This document shows positions 33,468 to 43,213 of a stretch of DNA of 61,713 bases, in pieces. The stretch's first letter is position 1, and every line of letters begins with the position of its first letter. The position numbers and the translations under genes were made by a program. Source of the DNA: Lachnospiraceae bacterium 3-1 (GTDB taxonomy: Bacteria > Bacillota > Clostridia > Lachnospirales > Lachnospiraceae); contig KE159575.1 of NCBI GenBank assembly GCA_000403255.2, positions 1 through 61,713 on the forward strand, given 5' to 3'. The notes beneath the pieces are model-generated. The model saw only the letters and a program-made list of their open reading frames with translations. It searched no databases and was not told the DNA's origin.

Positions 33468-34346
33468 CTACACCCTCTGCCAGAGCAGCATATTGTCCTG
33501 AAATTCAGCCGTCATCTTCCCGGTATCTTTCAGCCATGAAAGGTAAGACCGCACCGTGCTTCCCACCAATACATACTGCCCAAAATTCATGGAAAGACCA
33601 TAGCCTTTGAAAACTTCCTGCAAAATACACTCAAAGCACATCGGCTCCCCACAGATGGACAGAATCCTGTCCGCCACCCCATGCACCTTATCCCTGTTAT
33701 AACGGACATGTCCCTTCACATCGGCAGAGGCATCCGCATGGGCGGGGACGAACATGGCCGCCTCCATCTGTTCCACCTTATCCAGCGTTTCCAGATATGC
33801 GCCCACGTCATAAATGAAGGAAACCGCATATTTATCCAGCGTCTCCCTGCTGCTGATGCAGTCCGCAAGGAACACCACATTGTCCGGCATACGGAACCCC
33901 ACCATGTCAAAGAAATGCCCCGGCAGCGATATCACTTCAATCTCCTTCGGAAAACTCTCATTTGAAAAATCCGTCACACCGCTCTCCTGCGCCATCAGGA
34001 ACTTGTGCCGCAAATCCTTACAGGGATAACCGCCATAAAGGAAGGACGGCTCCAGTACCGGGTACTTCGTGAAAGCCGTCTCTATGCCGCCGGAATAAAC
34101 CTTACATCCCGTCTGCCCCTGCAAGTATTTATTCCCGCCGATATGATCTGCATTGGAATGGGTATTCAGTATAGCCGTCAGATGCCAGCCGTTCTTATCC
34201 AGTATCTGCCTGACCTTCCGCCCCGCATCTTTGTCATTCCCGCTGTCAACCAGATAGACATTACCCTTGTCCGCCACATAGACGCCTATCTTCGCCGGGC
34301 AGTTTATGTAATAGCATTTCTCACTGACCTGTACCAATTCATACAT
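33468..34346 (-). CDS. MBL-fold metallo-hydrolase
   Basis: A 292-residue hydrolase: VADKGNVYLVDSGNDKDAGR, the metal site THSNADHIGG (HxNxDH variant of HxHxDH), VISLPGHFFDMVGF and MFVPAHADASADV. Start at 34344-34346 with AAGGAGG; the 63 upstream codons of the frame are spurious. It is probably a glyoxalase II-like or persulfide-type enzyme; the first metal ligand set has N instead of the second H, so activity may differ. It stands near the SDR/MerR pair without an obvious operon. Confidence 0.82.
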   Translation of the reverse strand: MYELVQVSEKCYYINCPAKIGVYVADKGNVYLVDSGNDKDAGRKVRQILDKNGWHLTAILNTHSNADHIGGNKYLQGQTGCKVYSGGIETAFTKYPVLEPSFLYGGYPCKDLRHKFLMAQESGVTDFSNESFPKEIEVISLPGHFFDMVGFRMPDNVVFLADCISSRETLDKYAVSFIYDVGAYLETLDKVEQMEAAMFVPAHADASADVKGHVRYNRDKVHGVADRILSICGEPMCFECILQEVFKGYGLSMNFGQYVLVGSTVRSYLSWLKDTGKMTAEFQDNMLLWQRV

Positions 34347-34603
34347 TTTTCGCTTCCTCCTTGTTCTGCTGCTTCCTAAATTACTTCGGCAGAAAGCCGT
34401 TCTTGCTAAAGCAAAAGCGTTCACTAAATTATACCATAGAACTTTTCTATTTTTTACCCGATGGCACGAAACGACTATTTTCCGGGAATGAAAAGCATAA
34501 AATTCCCAAAGGTAAGCAATTGAACGTATCGCCAACCCGTGGAATTATTCCCGTACCTATGGTATAATCCAAATTACCACTACGAAATTTGGGGGAAATA
34601 ATT

Positions 34604-35176
34604 ATGGAATTTACAAATCTGCTCGATGCGAAAAACCGCCATGAACTGAGGGAATGGCTCATAAATAACCATGATAAGGAAAAGGAATGCTGGGTAATCG
34701 TGAAGCGTGGCCGCCCGGTTGACGATGGCACTTTCTGGTACATAGATTCCGTTGAGGAGGCCATGTGCTTTGGCTGGATAGACAGCACCACAAAAAAGAT
34801 GGATAACGGCGTGACTGCCCAAAGGCTTGCTCCCCGGAGAAAAGGAAGTTTATGGTCTGAGTTAAATAAAGAACGCTGCCGGAGGATGGAGCGCCTAGGT
34901 CTGATGACCGATGCCGGGAGAGCCGTACTGCCTGATATGTCACCAAAGGGATTTGTCATTGACGGGGATATCGAAAAAGCCTTAAAAGCAGATTCGGAGG
35001 TATGGAGCAATTTTCAGAAATTCCCTCCCCTATACCAGCGGGTGCGGATTGATACCATACAGATCAAAAAGAAACAGCCAGAACTGTTTCAGAGCAGGCT
35101 GCAGAAGCTGATTGAAAATACCAAAAAAGGTGTTATATATGGGGAATGGAATGATAACGGAAGATTGATAGAATGA
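34604..35176 (+). CDS. YdeI/OmpD-associated family protein
   Basis: A 190-residue cytosolic protein with LREWLINNHDKEKECWVIVK, EAMCFGWIDSTTKKMDNG and QRLAPRRKGSLWSELNKERC, as in YdeI-like proteins (a bacteriocin- or peptide-resistance related family). A consensus -10 (TATAAT, about 34561-34566) with an upstream TGG precedes it; the start at 34604 has GGGGGAAA. No companion genes. Confidence 0.82.
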   Translation: MEFTNLLDAKNRHELREWLINNHDKEKECWVIVKRGRPVDDGTFWYIDSVEEAMCFGWIDSTTKKMDNGVTAQRLAPRRKGSLWSELNKERCRRMERLGLMTDAGRAVLPDMSPKGFVIDGDIEKALKADSEVWSNFQKFPPLYQRVRIDTIQIKKKQPELFQSRLQKLIENTKKGVIYGEWNDNGRLIE

Positions 35177-35554
35177 GGGATTATTTAGACGTATCTATTT
35201 TCCATTAATTTTTACTGTTTTACTCATATACAAACAGGCAAAACTCCATATTATCACGGAAACTCCGAGCAGTTTCCGTGCTTGTATCATATATCCCGTT
35301 TTCCGACAGCATTTTCCGTCAAGCTAATCCATCTTTCACCCAAAACCAACAATATCCTACACCCTTTTACATCTCCGTTTTATACTATCACGGAAACCCC
35401 GGACTTTTGCGTGAAAGTATACTTTTGCCTGATAGTACGATTTTTTCGCCAATCGCCCCACTATCAGCGGCATCCAAAACACCAAAAAATGGGGTCCACC
35501 ACCCACCGTGATGAACCCCACTAAACCTCAAAATCCCTTGATTTTAAGCCATTC
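35177..35554. other. Non-coding stretch with hairpins
   Basis: No supported gene. It contains a perfect 10-bp inverted repeat CACGGAAACT / AGTTTCCGTG (35255-35264 and 35271-35280), a second ATCACGGAAAC copy at about 35387, and a GGGGT/ACCCC hairpin near 35490-35520. GC-richer DNA starts just after it, so it marks the left edge of the 35.5-47 kb mobile segment. Confidence 0.5.
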
Positions 35555-36616
35555 TTAAACACTTTCGCCTGCGAGTACCAAAAATCCTATGGCATCATTT
35601 CTGAATAGCCGCCTGAGCAGCGGCGAAGCAAACCACAGGATTGCCATAGCAAGTGTGGTAAACACCGCCGCGATCTTGAAGCTGTCTTTTAGGCCCTGTC
35701 GGGTGCGGTCATATTCCCCGGCCCCTACATTCTGTCCGATATAGACACTTAACGCCACGCCTAAATTGACGGCGGGGATTGTTAAGATACTTTCAATTTT
35801 ATAGGCCGATGTATAGGCCGATATTTCATTTACACCAAAGGTATTGATAATGCCCTGTATGAAAAACATGCTGATGGCGGAAGCCCCGTTCTGGACAATC
35901 CCCGTGATACTAAGCTGCAAGATCGGGACAATCAGCCCGGCACTTGGGGCTGTCCTTATTACCGGGTGTTCCTGCCGGTATAAGTGCAGGCCAACCAATA
36001 CAGCCGCCAGAGCTTGTGAAAGAACCGTGGCGGACGCAGCCCCGGCAATCCCCCAGCCAAAACAGGCCACAAATAAGTAGTCCAACAGAATATTGAGGAC
36101 ACAGGACAGGCAGATACACCTAATCGGTGTTCGGGAATCCCCTTTTGCCTTAATCAGCGCAGAATAAAAGTTGTAGATTGCCAAAAACGGAATCCCAGCC
36201 GCTACAATCCGAAGATAAAGGGCCGCAGGGCTTGTGATTTCCTCCGGTATCTGCATAGCCTTAAAAATCCACCCAGCAAGAGCAAAGAACAGCACAGCCA
36301 GCCCGAAGCCCACGGCTACTATCAACGTCTGCACGGAACCATAACATTTACAAATCTGTCCTTTATCCTTGGAGCCGTATAGCTGCGCCACAAGGATAGA
36401 TATGCCGGAAGCAATCCCTAAAACAATGCTGTTGATGATAAGCGTCGGCACATAGGAGTTACCCACAGCCGCCAGTGCATATTTACCCAGCACATGCCCC
36501 ATAATGGCCGTGTCGAAGATGTTATAAAGGTTTTGTATCACGCTCCCCGCCAGCAGCGGCAGGGAGAATTTTAACAATGTGTTCAGGGGCTTCCCCGAAG
36601 TCATATCCAGTTCCAT
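35555..36616 (-). pseudogene. MATE-family exporter, C-terminally truncated
   Basis: A 353-residue frame with MATE features (SGKPLNTLLKFSLPLLAGSV, NLYNIFDTAIMGHVLG, GDSRTPIRCICLSCVLNILL), but about 90 residues short of the usual 440-450. Family sequence fades after LLRRLFRNDA and the frame ends GFLVLAGESV next to the composition boundary. The last two or three transmembrane helices are missing, so it is probably inactive. It is the last gene of the cargo operon, four bases after the ECF gene. Confidence 0.7.
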
Positions 36617-36620
36617 AGGC

Positions 36621-37175
36621 TTACTGCAAATATCTTCTTACGGCAGGCCGCAGGGCGATCCCCAGCGGAACAGCCACGATAATAGATACAACGGCGTTGA
36701 CGCTGGACACAACGGCTTTCTGTGACAGGGTAATCATAACGACCTCCAACGGCAGGCCCAAAACGAAGCGGTGTTCGATGTAGCTCTTTGAAAGATAAAG
36801 AAGCACATAGGCAAATGCACCCAATGCCGAACCGATAATATACCGCTTGTGTGAGCTTATCCCGGAATTTTTGTGAAATGCGAACATGCCGCAAATCCAC
36901 GCCATAAGAAACTTAAAAACAAAGGTGAACGGCGCGGACGTGATGTAGGCCGGATTCGTCAGGTCAAAGAACATGGAGCCGATCCCCGCCGCAAGCCCAC
37001 CCTGTACCGGCCCTAAGAGCAGGCCGGAAAGCAGGCACATAACATTTCCCATGTGCAGGCGGGTGTTGTCTATGGCCGTGGGGATTGGTATTTGCAGAAA
37101 CGCGGAAGCCACATAGACCGCCGCAGCCATAACGCCAACCATAGCAATTTGTTTCAGTGTGATTTTCTTTTCCAT
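36621..37175 (-). CDS. ECF transporter S component
   Basis: A 184-residue membrane protein with about six helices and the signature TRLHMGNVMCLLSGLLLGPV followed by GGLAAGIGSMFFDL, typical of the PF07155-like substrate-binding S components of ECF vitamin transporters. N-terminal EKKITLKQIAMVGVMAAAVY fits the docking helix. It has no ATPase genes here and must use the cell's shared EcfAAT. Next to a MocR regulator, a B6-type vitamer is a reasonable guess but not shown. Confidence 0.75.
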   Translation of the reverse strand: MEKKITLKQIAMVGVMAAAVYVASAFLQIPIPTAIDNTRLHMGNVMCLLSGLLLGPVQGGLAAGIGSMFFDLTNPAYITSAPFTFVFKFLMAWICGMFAFHKNSGISSHKRYIIGSALGAFAYVLLYLSKSYIEHRFVLGLPLEVVMITLSQKAVVSSVNAVVSIIVAVPLGIALRPAVRRYLQ

Positions 37176-37200
37176 CTTGGAACCTCCTTGTGTGTAAAAT

Positions 37201-38538
37201 TTATGCCTCCTTTAGAGCTGCCTGTTTCCTTGCAATATGCCGGAAATACAGGAAGCGGATCAGCAGACCACCCAGCCAGCCCACGGGTGCGGCAATCCAG
37301 ATACCGCGATAAGCCAATTCGGTTCCAGACAGCAGGATTGCCGTGGGAACCTGTAAAAGACAGAGGGAACCGATTGACGCAATCATGGGAACCAGTGCTT
37401 TCCCATATCCCAGCAGCAGACCGTTCAAAATCTGCATAGCTGCAAAAATCAGATAGAATACCGATACCGTCCTCAGGTAGCCGTTCCCGATCTGGACAAC
37501 GCCGGGATCACGGTTGAACAGGGAAATAAAGAGGGACGGGAACAGGCATATGACAATGGATATGAGGATTGAGATACCCACCCCCATAGCCAGCGCCGAT
37601 TTGCCGCCCCTGATTACCCGGTCAATTTTCCCGGCCCCGTAGTTCTGCGCGGTAAAGTTCGTCATGGCCTGCCCCAAATTCAGGACGGGCATTTCCGCAA
37701 AGGAATCCACCTTGGAGGCCGCAGCATACGCAGCCATACAATCGGTTCCAAAGCCATTGATTAGAAACTGTATGGACATAAAACCAACGCTTACAAATAC
37801 CTGTTGCAGCATGGCGGGCGTTCCGATCACCAGACTTTTCTTCAACTCGTGGCGGTCAAGCTGTAAATCCCAAAGTCGGATAAACAGGTCGGGGTAACGC
37901 CGCCGCATGTAAAGCATACAGGTAATGAATGAAAAAGCCTGCGCGGTCACGGTCGCAACCGCAGCCCCGGCCACACCCCATTTCAGGGCGGTAATGAAGA
38001 AAATATCCAGCACGATATTGATAAGCGTTGTCGCAATCAGAATATAAGTCGGTGTCTTGGAATCCCCGACGCCTCTAAGGATATTCGTCAGGGAATTGTA
38101 TGCGAATGTGGGGATCACACCAATAAATATAATCTTCAAGTAAGTATCTGCTATCGTCAGCAGATTTTCAGGCACCCGGAACAGCACTAAAATCTGATAG
38201 GAAAAGCAGGCACCGGCTGCCGCTATGACAAGGGAAAGAACCGCTGAAAACAGAAAGCCGGTATCAACCACCTTTTTCACCTGCCGCATATCTCTGGCTC
38301 CAAAGTAACGGGAGGTCAGGACGCTTGCGCCCAGAGAAATCCCCGTGGACAGCGCAATCAGCAGGAAATTGATCTGATAGCTGAATCCCACCGCCGCAAG
38401 GCTTTCTTTCCCCAAAAAGTTTCCGACAATCACGCTGTCGGCCACGTTATAAAGCTGCTGAAATAAGTTTCCTACCAGAATCGGCAGGGAAAAGTAAAAG
38501 ATCGTTTTCAGCTCGCTTCCCTGTGTTAAATCTTTCAT
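37201..38538 (-). CDS. MATE-family efflux protein
   Basis: A 445-residue, 12-helix MATE protein: KDLTQGSELKTIFYFSLPIL, QQLYNVADSVIVGNFLGKES, NILRGVGDSKTPTYILIATT and GQAMTNFTAQNYGAGK. Complete length. The start at 38536-38538 lies seven bases after AGGAGA and overlaps the hisC-like stop (ATGA), showing coupling. Its place between aminotransferases and an S component suggests export of an amino-acid-derived product. Confidence 0.9.
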   Translation of the reverse strand: MKDLTQGSELKTIFYFSLPILVGNLFQQLYNVADSVIVGNFLGKESLAAVGFSYQINFLLIALSTGISLGASVLTSRYFGARDMRQVKKVVDTGFLFSAVLSLVIAAAGACFSYQILVLFRVPENLLTIADTYLKIIFIGVIPTFAYNSLTNILRGVGDSKTPTYILIATTLINIVLDIFFITALKWGVAGAAVATVTAQAFSFITCMLYMRRRYPDLFIRLWDLQLDRHELKKSLVIGTPAMLQQVFVSVGFMSIQFLINGFGTDCMAAYAAASKVDSFAEMPVLNLGQAMTNFTAQNYGAGKIDRVIRGGKSALAMGVGISILISIVICLFPSLFISLFNRDPGVVQIGNGYLRTVSVFYLIFAAMQILNGLLLGYGKALVPMIASIGSLCLLQVPTAILLSGTELAYRGIWIAAPVGWLGGLLIRFLYFRHIARKQAALKEA

Positions 38539-39632
38539 TGACATTCTCCTGTGTTTCCGTGCAAGTCACCATGTTGTTGTAATATCTCTTTTAGCTTTAT
38601 CAGCAGACAGTCCATTTCCTGATCCGTTCCCACCGCAATACGGAGGTAATCGGAAATGCGCTCCGGCTTGGAAAAATGGCGCACATAAATCCCAGCGGCC
38701 CGCAGGCTTTCGTAAATCACACCGGCCTTTACAGACGGGTGCGTAACGAACAGAAAATTGCTTTTGGAATCCTGAAAGGAAAAGCCTAACTGCTTCAATT
38801 CCCGCTTTATACGCTCTCTGGTTGCGATAATCAGGGCGTTTGTTCGCTCAAAGTATTCCCTGTCCCGGACTGCCGCCGCGCCCAGTGTTTGCGTCAGGCG
38901 GTTCATGGTATAAGAGTTAAAGGAGTTCCTGACATCGTTTAAGTAGCTGATAAGCTGCGGGCTTCCAAACGCATAGCCGACACGCAGGCCGGCAAGGGCG
39001 CGGGATTTTGAAACGGTCTGGATAATCAGCAGGTTATCGTATTTATCCAGCAGCGGGAACGCGGATATGCCGCCGAAATCAATATAAGCCTCGTCCACGA
39101 TCACCACCACGTCCTGATTGTGGCTGATAATATCCTCTATCTCCGGTAAGCCCATCAATATCCCTGTGGGGGCGTTGGGGTTAGGAAAGACTACGCCTCC
39201 GTTCTCCCGGAAATAATCACTTTTCCTGATCTGAAATTCACCGTCTAAGGGAATCTGCTCAAACGGTATCTGAAACAGCCGCGCCCACACGTCATAAAAG
39301 GAATAGGTAATATCCGGGAACAGCACAGGTTTCCCGGAATTAAAAAAGGTCAGAAATGATACGGCCAGCACATCGTCAGAGCCGACACCTACAAATATCC
39401 GGCTACGGTCAATCTGGTAGAAATCCGCAAGGGCCTCCACCAGAATATTAGAATCCGGGTCGGGATATAGCCGGAGTTCCCCTGTCTGGAATTGTTCCAG
39501 TGTTTCGGCCACACGGGGAGAGGGCGGGTAGGGATTCTCATTCGTATTCAGTTTGATGATGTCCGCCTGTTTGGGCTGTTCGCCCGGTATGTAGGGAAGC
39601 ACTTGGCGGATATTCTTTTCCCACGTTTTCAT
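38535..39632 (-). CDS. Histidinol-phosphate aminotransferase-like enzyme
   Basis: A 365-residue fold-type I PLP aminotransferase of the HisC group: KLNTNENPYPPSPRV, VGSDDVLAVSFLTFF, FPNPNAPTGILMG, VDEAYIDFGG and the PLP lysine in QTVSKSRALAGLRVGYA. No other his genes are nearby, so it may act on another aromatic or phosphorylated substrate, as HisC-like enzymes in biosynthetic clusters do. GAAAGGGG precedes the ATG. It is 13 bp downstream of a second aminotransferase gene. Confidence 0.88.
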   Translation of the reverse strand: MKTWEKNIRQVLPYIPGEQPKQADIIKLNTNENPYPPSPRVAETLEQFQTGELRLYPDPDSNILVEALADFYQIDRSRIFVGVGSDDVLAVSFLTFFNSGKPVLFPDITYSFYDVWARLFQIPFEQIPLDGEFQIRKSDYFRENGGVVFPNPNAPTGILMGLPEIEDIISHNQDVVVIVDEAYIDFGGISAFPLLDKYDNLLIIQTVSKSRALAGLRVGYAFGSPQLISYLNDVRNSFNSYTMNRLTQTLGAAAVRDREYFERTNALIIATRERIKRELKQLGFSFQDSKSNFLFVTHPSVKAGVIYESLRAAGIYVRHFSKPERISDYLRIAVGTDQEMDCLLIKLKEILQQHGDLHGNTGECQ

Positions 39633-39645
39633 AAGCAGCCCCTTT

Positions 39646-40809
39646 CTAAGTCCGGTACCGGGACAGGAACCGGAAAATCCGGTTGACGGCTTCTTTCAGG
39701 TTTTGCAGGGAAGCCGCATAGGAAATCCGTACAAAGCCCTCCCCACACTCACCAAAGGAATCGCCGGGGACAACCGCCACCTTTTCCTCTTTCAGCAGCT
39801 TCAACGCAAATTCGCCGCTGGATAAACCAAACTCCCGGATATTGGGGAACATATAAAATGCTCCCTGCGGTTCAAAACAGGGCAGGCCCAGCCTTTGCAG
39901 CTCATGGTAGAGGAATTTTCTTCTCTGGTCGTAGGATTCACGCATGGCTTCTATATCCCCGTCCCCCTGTTCCATCGCTTCGATGGCCGCATACTGGCTG
40001 ATGGTAGGTGCACACATTACCGCAAACTGATGGATTTTTACCATCTGTTCGATAATCTCATGGTTTCCCAGCGCGTACCCCAGCCGCCAGCCGGTCATGG
40101 CAAAGCTCTTGGAAAAACCGTTGATAATTATGGTTCGTTGTTCCATGCCGGGCAATCCGGCGATACTACAATGCTTCACGCCATAGGTAAGCTCCCCGTA
40201 TATTTCATCGGATATAACAATCAAATCGTGTTTCTGAATGACAGGTAACAGGGCTTCCAAATCCTCCTTTTCCATCACGGCCCCGGTCGGATTGTTGGGG
40301 TATGACAGGATCAGCACCTTGCTTTTGGGTGTAACCGCCGCCTCCAACTGCTCCGGCTTCAGACGGAACCGGTTTTCCTCTGTCAAGCGGATTGGGACGG
40401 GAACGCCGTCAGCCAGCTTAATACAGGGGTAATAGGAAACAAAGCCCGGTTCCAGATAGATCACTTCGTCCCCTGCATTAAGCAGCGCCCGCAGCGCAAG
40501 GTCAATGGCCTCGCTGCCGCCAACCGTGACAATGATCTGGTTTTCAGGATTGTAAGTAAGCCCGGTTTTCCGTTTGGTGTAGCTGCTGATTGCAGCCCGA
40601 AGTTCTTGCAGCCCCGCATTGGACGTATAAAAGGTTTTGCCGGACTGCAACGCCTGTATGCCTGCCTCCCGGATATGCCACGGGGTATCAAAATCCGGTT
40701 CCCCGACGCCGAGGGAAATCACGTCGGGAATTTCGTTCGCCATATCAAAAAAGGCCCGTATGCCGGAAGATTTTAGGTTCAATACTTTTTGTGACAGCTT
40801 TTCCCTCAT
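39646..40809 (-). CDS. Class I/II PLP-dependent aminotransferase
   Basis: A 387-residue aspartate/aromatic-type aminotransferase: VISLGVGEPDFDTPWHIREA, YTSNAGLQELRAAISSYTKR, SYPNNPTGAVM, VISDEIYGELTYG and the Schiff-base lysine in NGFSKSFAMTGWRLGYA. Full length. Its ATG overlaps the AsnC-type stop (ATGA). It probably transaminates an amino acid in the same pathway as the HisC-like enzyme; the substrate is unknown. Confidence 0.9.
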   Translation of the reverse strand: MREKLSQKVLNLKSSGIRAFFDMANEIPDVISLGVGEPDFDTPWHIREAGIQALQSGKTFYTSNAGLQELRAAISSYTKRKTGLTYNPENQIIVTVGGSEAIDLALRALLNAGDEVIYLEPGFVSYYPCIKLADGVPVPIRLTEENRFRLKPEQLEAAVTPKSKVLILSYPNNPTGAVMEKEDLEALLPVIQKHDLIVISDEIYGELTYGVKHCSIAGLPGMEQRTIIINGFSKSFAMTGWRLGYALGNHEIIEQMVKIHQFAVMCAPTISQYAAIEAMEQGDGDIEAMRESYDQRRKFLYHELQRLGLPCFEPQGAFYMFPNIREFGLSSGEFALKLLKEEKVAVVPGDSFGECGEGFVRISYAASLQNLKEAVNRIFRFLSRYRT

Positions 40810-41300
40810 GGCGTCACCACCATTCTTTCGTCCGCCTGCTTTGCCTCAAAGCTCACGCCCAGCTCCTTATATTTTGTCAGCGTGAAATGGGTAGTGGTAC
40901 TCTGGACTTCCTCAATGGAGGCCAGCTTTCCCGACACGAAAAGGGATATTTCTTTCAGTGTTTTCCCCTTTACCATGACAAGAAAATCGTAAGCCCCGGA
41001 CATTAAGTACAGCGTCACTACCTGCGGATAGGCATTGATTTTCTCTGCCAGCTTTTGATAGCCCTCGCCGCCCTGCGGCGTAACACGCAGCTCTACCAAA
41101 GCGGTCACATCATCATCATTGACTTTGTTCCAGTCAATCAATGTATGGTAGCCACAGATCACATGCGCTTTTTCCAGACCGGCTATTTCCCTTTGGACTT
41201 CTTCTTCCGAAATCCCCAGCATAATTGCAATTTCATGTTCTGTCAGTTTACTATTGTTCTCCAACATGTGAAGAAGCTGCTCCCTGATTACTTGTTCCAT
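40806..41300 (-). CDS. Lrp/AsnC-family regulator
   Basis: A 164-residue protein with an N-terminal HTH (LTEHEIAIMLGISEEEVQRE) and a C-terminal AsnC/RAM ligand domain (VVTLYLMSGAYDFLVMVKGK). It starts at 41298-41300 behind AGGAGGT. The thirteen codons upstream of the ATG are IS110 end sequence: the IS left end touches the Shine-Dalgarno, so the native promoter is about 1.8 kb away. It probably senses an amino acid and controls the operon it heads. Confidence 0.87.
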   Translation of the reverse strand: MEQVIREQLLHMLENNSKLTEHEIAIMLGISEEEVQREIAGLEKAHVICGYHTLIDWNKVNDDDVTALVELRVTPQGGEGYQKLAEKINAYPQVVTLYLMSGAYDFLVMVKGKTLKEISLFVSGKLASIEEVQSTTTHFTLTKYKELGVSFEAKQADERMVVTP

Positions 41301-41454
41301 GTTCTTACCTCCTAGTATAATAATGGTGTAGTCAATCAAGACTACTTGTTTAATAAGTTTCTATAAATCAGATAACAGAAGAAGGTGTTCTTCCTTCATC
41401 AGATGTTATCCAAAAATAATTATCATGTCTGACGGTTCCTGATAGACACCAGAT

Positions 41455-41655
41455 GAAACATAAGGTATTATCCCTTAGGATAGGATAAAGAATGTTCACC
41501 TCCTTGGGAAGCTGATTTTCATCAGCCTATACCTACAAGTGAGTCAATTAGTCCATTCGACAGGGTTTTATGTTTTAGCTGGTTGGGAACCGGAAGGCGA
41601 TACCCGTATAACACGCTAGGTTGTGTACCTGCCAGATTGGAAATGGATTCCTATC
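41455..41655 (+). ncRNA. Candidate IS110 bridge RNA region
   Basis: The non-coding left end contains several hairpins: GCTGAT-TTTC-ATCAGC (about 41509-41524) and GGTTGGGAACC (about 41582-41592). Left of the first hairpin stands CACCTCCT, the same as the chromosomal sequence abutting both IS copies (ACCTCCT, and TCACCTCCT at copy 2). IS110 elements are known to encode a bridge RNA here whose loops pair with target and donor. Boundaries and strand are inferred. Confidence 0.45.
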
Positions 41656-41673
41656 AGAAAGGAGCTTTCACCC

Positions 41674-42990
41674 ATGCCAAACAAAGTTATTTTTAATCCT
41701 GAGGATCTATTCATCTCTGTTGGTATTGATGTCGGTGCTGACTTCTCATGGATGTCTATCGCACTTCCAAACCAACAGTTTGTAGGAAAACCTTATAAAA
41801 TCCTACACAACAAAATGAGTTCCCTTACAACCGCTGTTTCTAAAATAAAAGAAGCAGAAGAGCTGTATTCTTTGGAAAGTCGCATTTTCCTGGAATCCAC
41901 GGGAATTTATCATTACCCACTCTTCTGCTATCTTCGTGATAAGGGTTTTAACTGCTCAGTTATCAATCCTATCATCACTAAGAATAGCACAAATATCAAC
42001 ATACGAAAAGTACATAATGACCGTTTTGATTCTAAAAAAGCGGCTTTGGTTGGTTTGAAACCTGATTTAAAGGTTTCTCTCATGCCTTCTGACCTTGCTT
42101 TGAACTGTCGTAATCTATGTCGTGAATACTATGACTTAATGGATAACCGCAGCGCTTACGTGAACAAACTCCAAGGTGAACTTCGCATGGCATTTCCACA
42201 ATATCTTGGCATTTTCTCCAAGGTTACAATTAATACATCCCTTACCTTATTGGAAACTTATTCCTCTCCATCTGCTTTTATTGAAGCAGACAAACAAGAG
42301 ATTATTGGTATCATCAAGTCAACTGCCCGTTTTGGGCTTACATATGCTCAAAACAAGTATAATGCCATTATCCAGGCTGCTCATGAAGCAAATGAGTTCG
42401 GTTACATCATTGACAGCAACATCAAGCGGATTCGGCTCTATATCAGCTTCATCCGCAAATATGATGAAGAAATCGGCAGCATTCTAGAAGCAATGCACGA
42501 ACTCGTAAATGCTAATGAAGATACCGATTTTGTGAAACAGATTCACTTGATCGAAACATTCAAAGGTGCCGGTTTCTTATCTGCCATATCCCTCATGGGA
42601 GAGATTGGTGATTTTTCTGCATTTTCAAAACCAAAACAACTTTTTGCTTACTTTGGTCTTGATCCGTCAGTAAAACAATCCGGCAAATTTGAAGGTACCA
42701 AAATCCAAATGTCCAAAAGAGGCTCTGCCATAGCCAGGCGCGTTGTTCATACACTAACTTTACAAAGCATCAGTGTATCCCGTACAGGTGAAGCTAAAAA
42801 TCCAGTACTCCGGGATTACTATCTCAAAAAATGTGGAGCAAAACCCAAGCTTGTGGCAATGGGTGCTGTTTCACACAAGGTATGCAACATAATATTTGCA
42901 ATGCTCAGAGATAACAAGCCTTTTGAAATCATTACTCCGCAGGAACATATCAAACAATACAATGCTGCTAAATGCGACATAGCTGCATAA
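41674..42990 (+). CDS. IS110-family transposase/recombinase
   Basis: A 438-residue IS110 recombinase. The N-terminal RuvC-like DEDD domain has VGIDVGADFSWMSIA (first Asp), FLESTGIYHYPLFCY (Glu) and NDRFDSKKAALVGL (Asp-Asp). The C-terminal transposase_20 domain has HLIETFKGAGFLSAISLMGE, PKQLFAYFGLDPSVKQSGK and the catalytic serine region MSKRGSAIARRVVH. The start at 41674 has AAAGGAG. Length is complete, so the copy could be active. Confidence 0.93.
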   Translation: MPNKVIFNPEDLFISVGIDVGADFSWMSIALPNQQFVGKPYKILHNKMSSLTTAVSKIKEAEELYSLESRIFLESTGIYHYPLFCYLRDKGFNCSVINPIITKNSTNINIRKVHNDRFDSKKAALVGLKPDLKVSLMPSDLALNCRNLCREYYDLMDNRSAYVNKLQGELRMAFPQYLGIFSKVTINTSLTLLETYSSPSAFIEADKQEIIGIIKSTARFGLTYAQNKYNAIIQAAHEANEFGYIIDSNIKRIRLYISFIRKYDEEIGSILEAMHELVNANEDTDFVKQIHLIETFKGAGFLSAISLMGEIGDFSAFSKPKQLFAYFGLDPSVKQSGKFEGTKIQMSKRGSAIARRVVHTLTLQSISVSRTGEAKNPVLRDYYLKKCGAKPKLVAMGAVSHKVCNIIFAMLRDNKPFEIITPQEHIKQYNAAKCDIAA

Positions 42991-43150
42991 AACACTGCAA
43001 ATCCAACGAATCAATATCTTTTTAAAAAATGATATTTTCACCAAGGGGAAAGTCTGCCCTTTTTTAGAAGAAAAATATTTTTCATTTACCTATTGACATT
43101 TATTAGCTGGACTTGCGCTGCATATAATCATAACAATTATAACAGTAGCA

Positions 43151-43179
43151 TTGACTTTATACGGTTTCAACAGTAGAAT
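43151..43179 (+). promoter_or_regulatory. MocR gene promoter
   Basis: TTGACT (43151-43156) and TAGAAT (43174-43179) are 17 bp apart, 35 bp before the MocR start. AT-rich DNA to its left (43085-43140) would have held the divergent operon's promoter before the IS110 insertion. Confidence 0.7.
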
Positions 43180-43213
43180 TGTATGCAAGACAATGTTTTT
43201 AAGGAGGTGCGCT

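Larger units (their letters stand above)
41314..43085. mobile_element. IS110-family element (right end approximate)
   Basis: The left end is defined by 100 bp (41307-41406) identical to the end of this window (61614-61713): the shared sequence starts ACCTCCT and continues AGTATAATAATGG. A 360-bp non-coding left end precedes the recombinase gene. The right end could not be fixed and lies between 42990 and about 43090. There are no terminal inverted repeats or target duplication, as expected for IS110. Confidence 0.8.

Noticed and set aside
41314-41345. Outward promoter from the IS110 left end into the asnC-type gene
   Set aside because: TATACT is present on the minus strand, but no -35 hexamer stands at 16-18 bp, and the start point would fall in the ribosome site itself.
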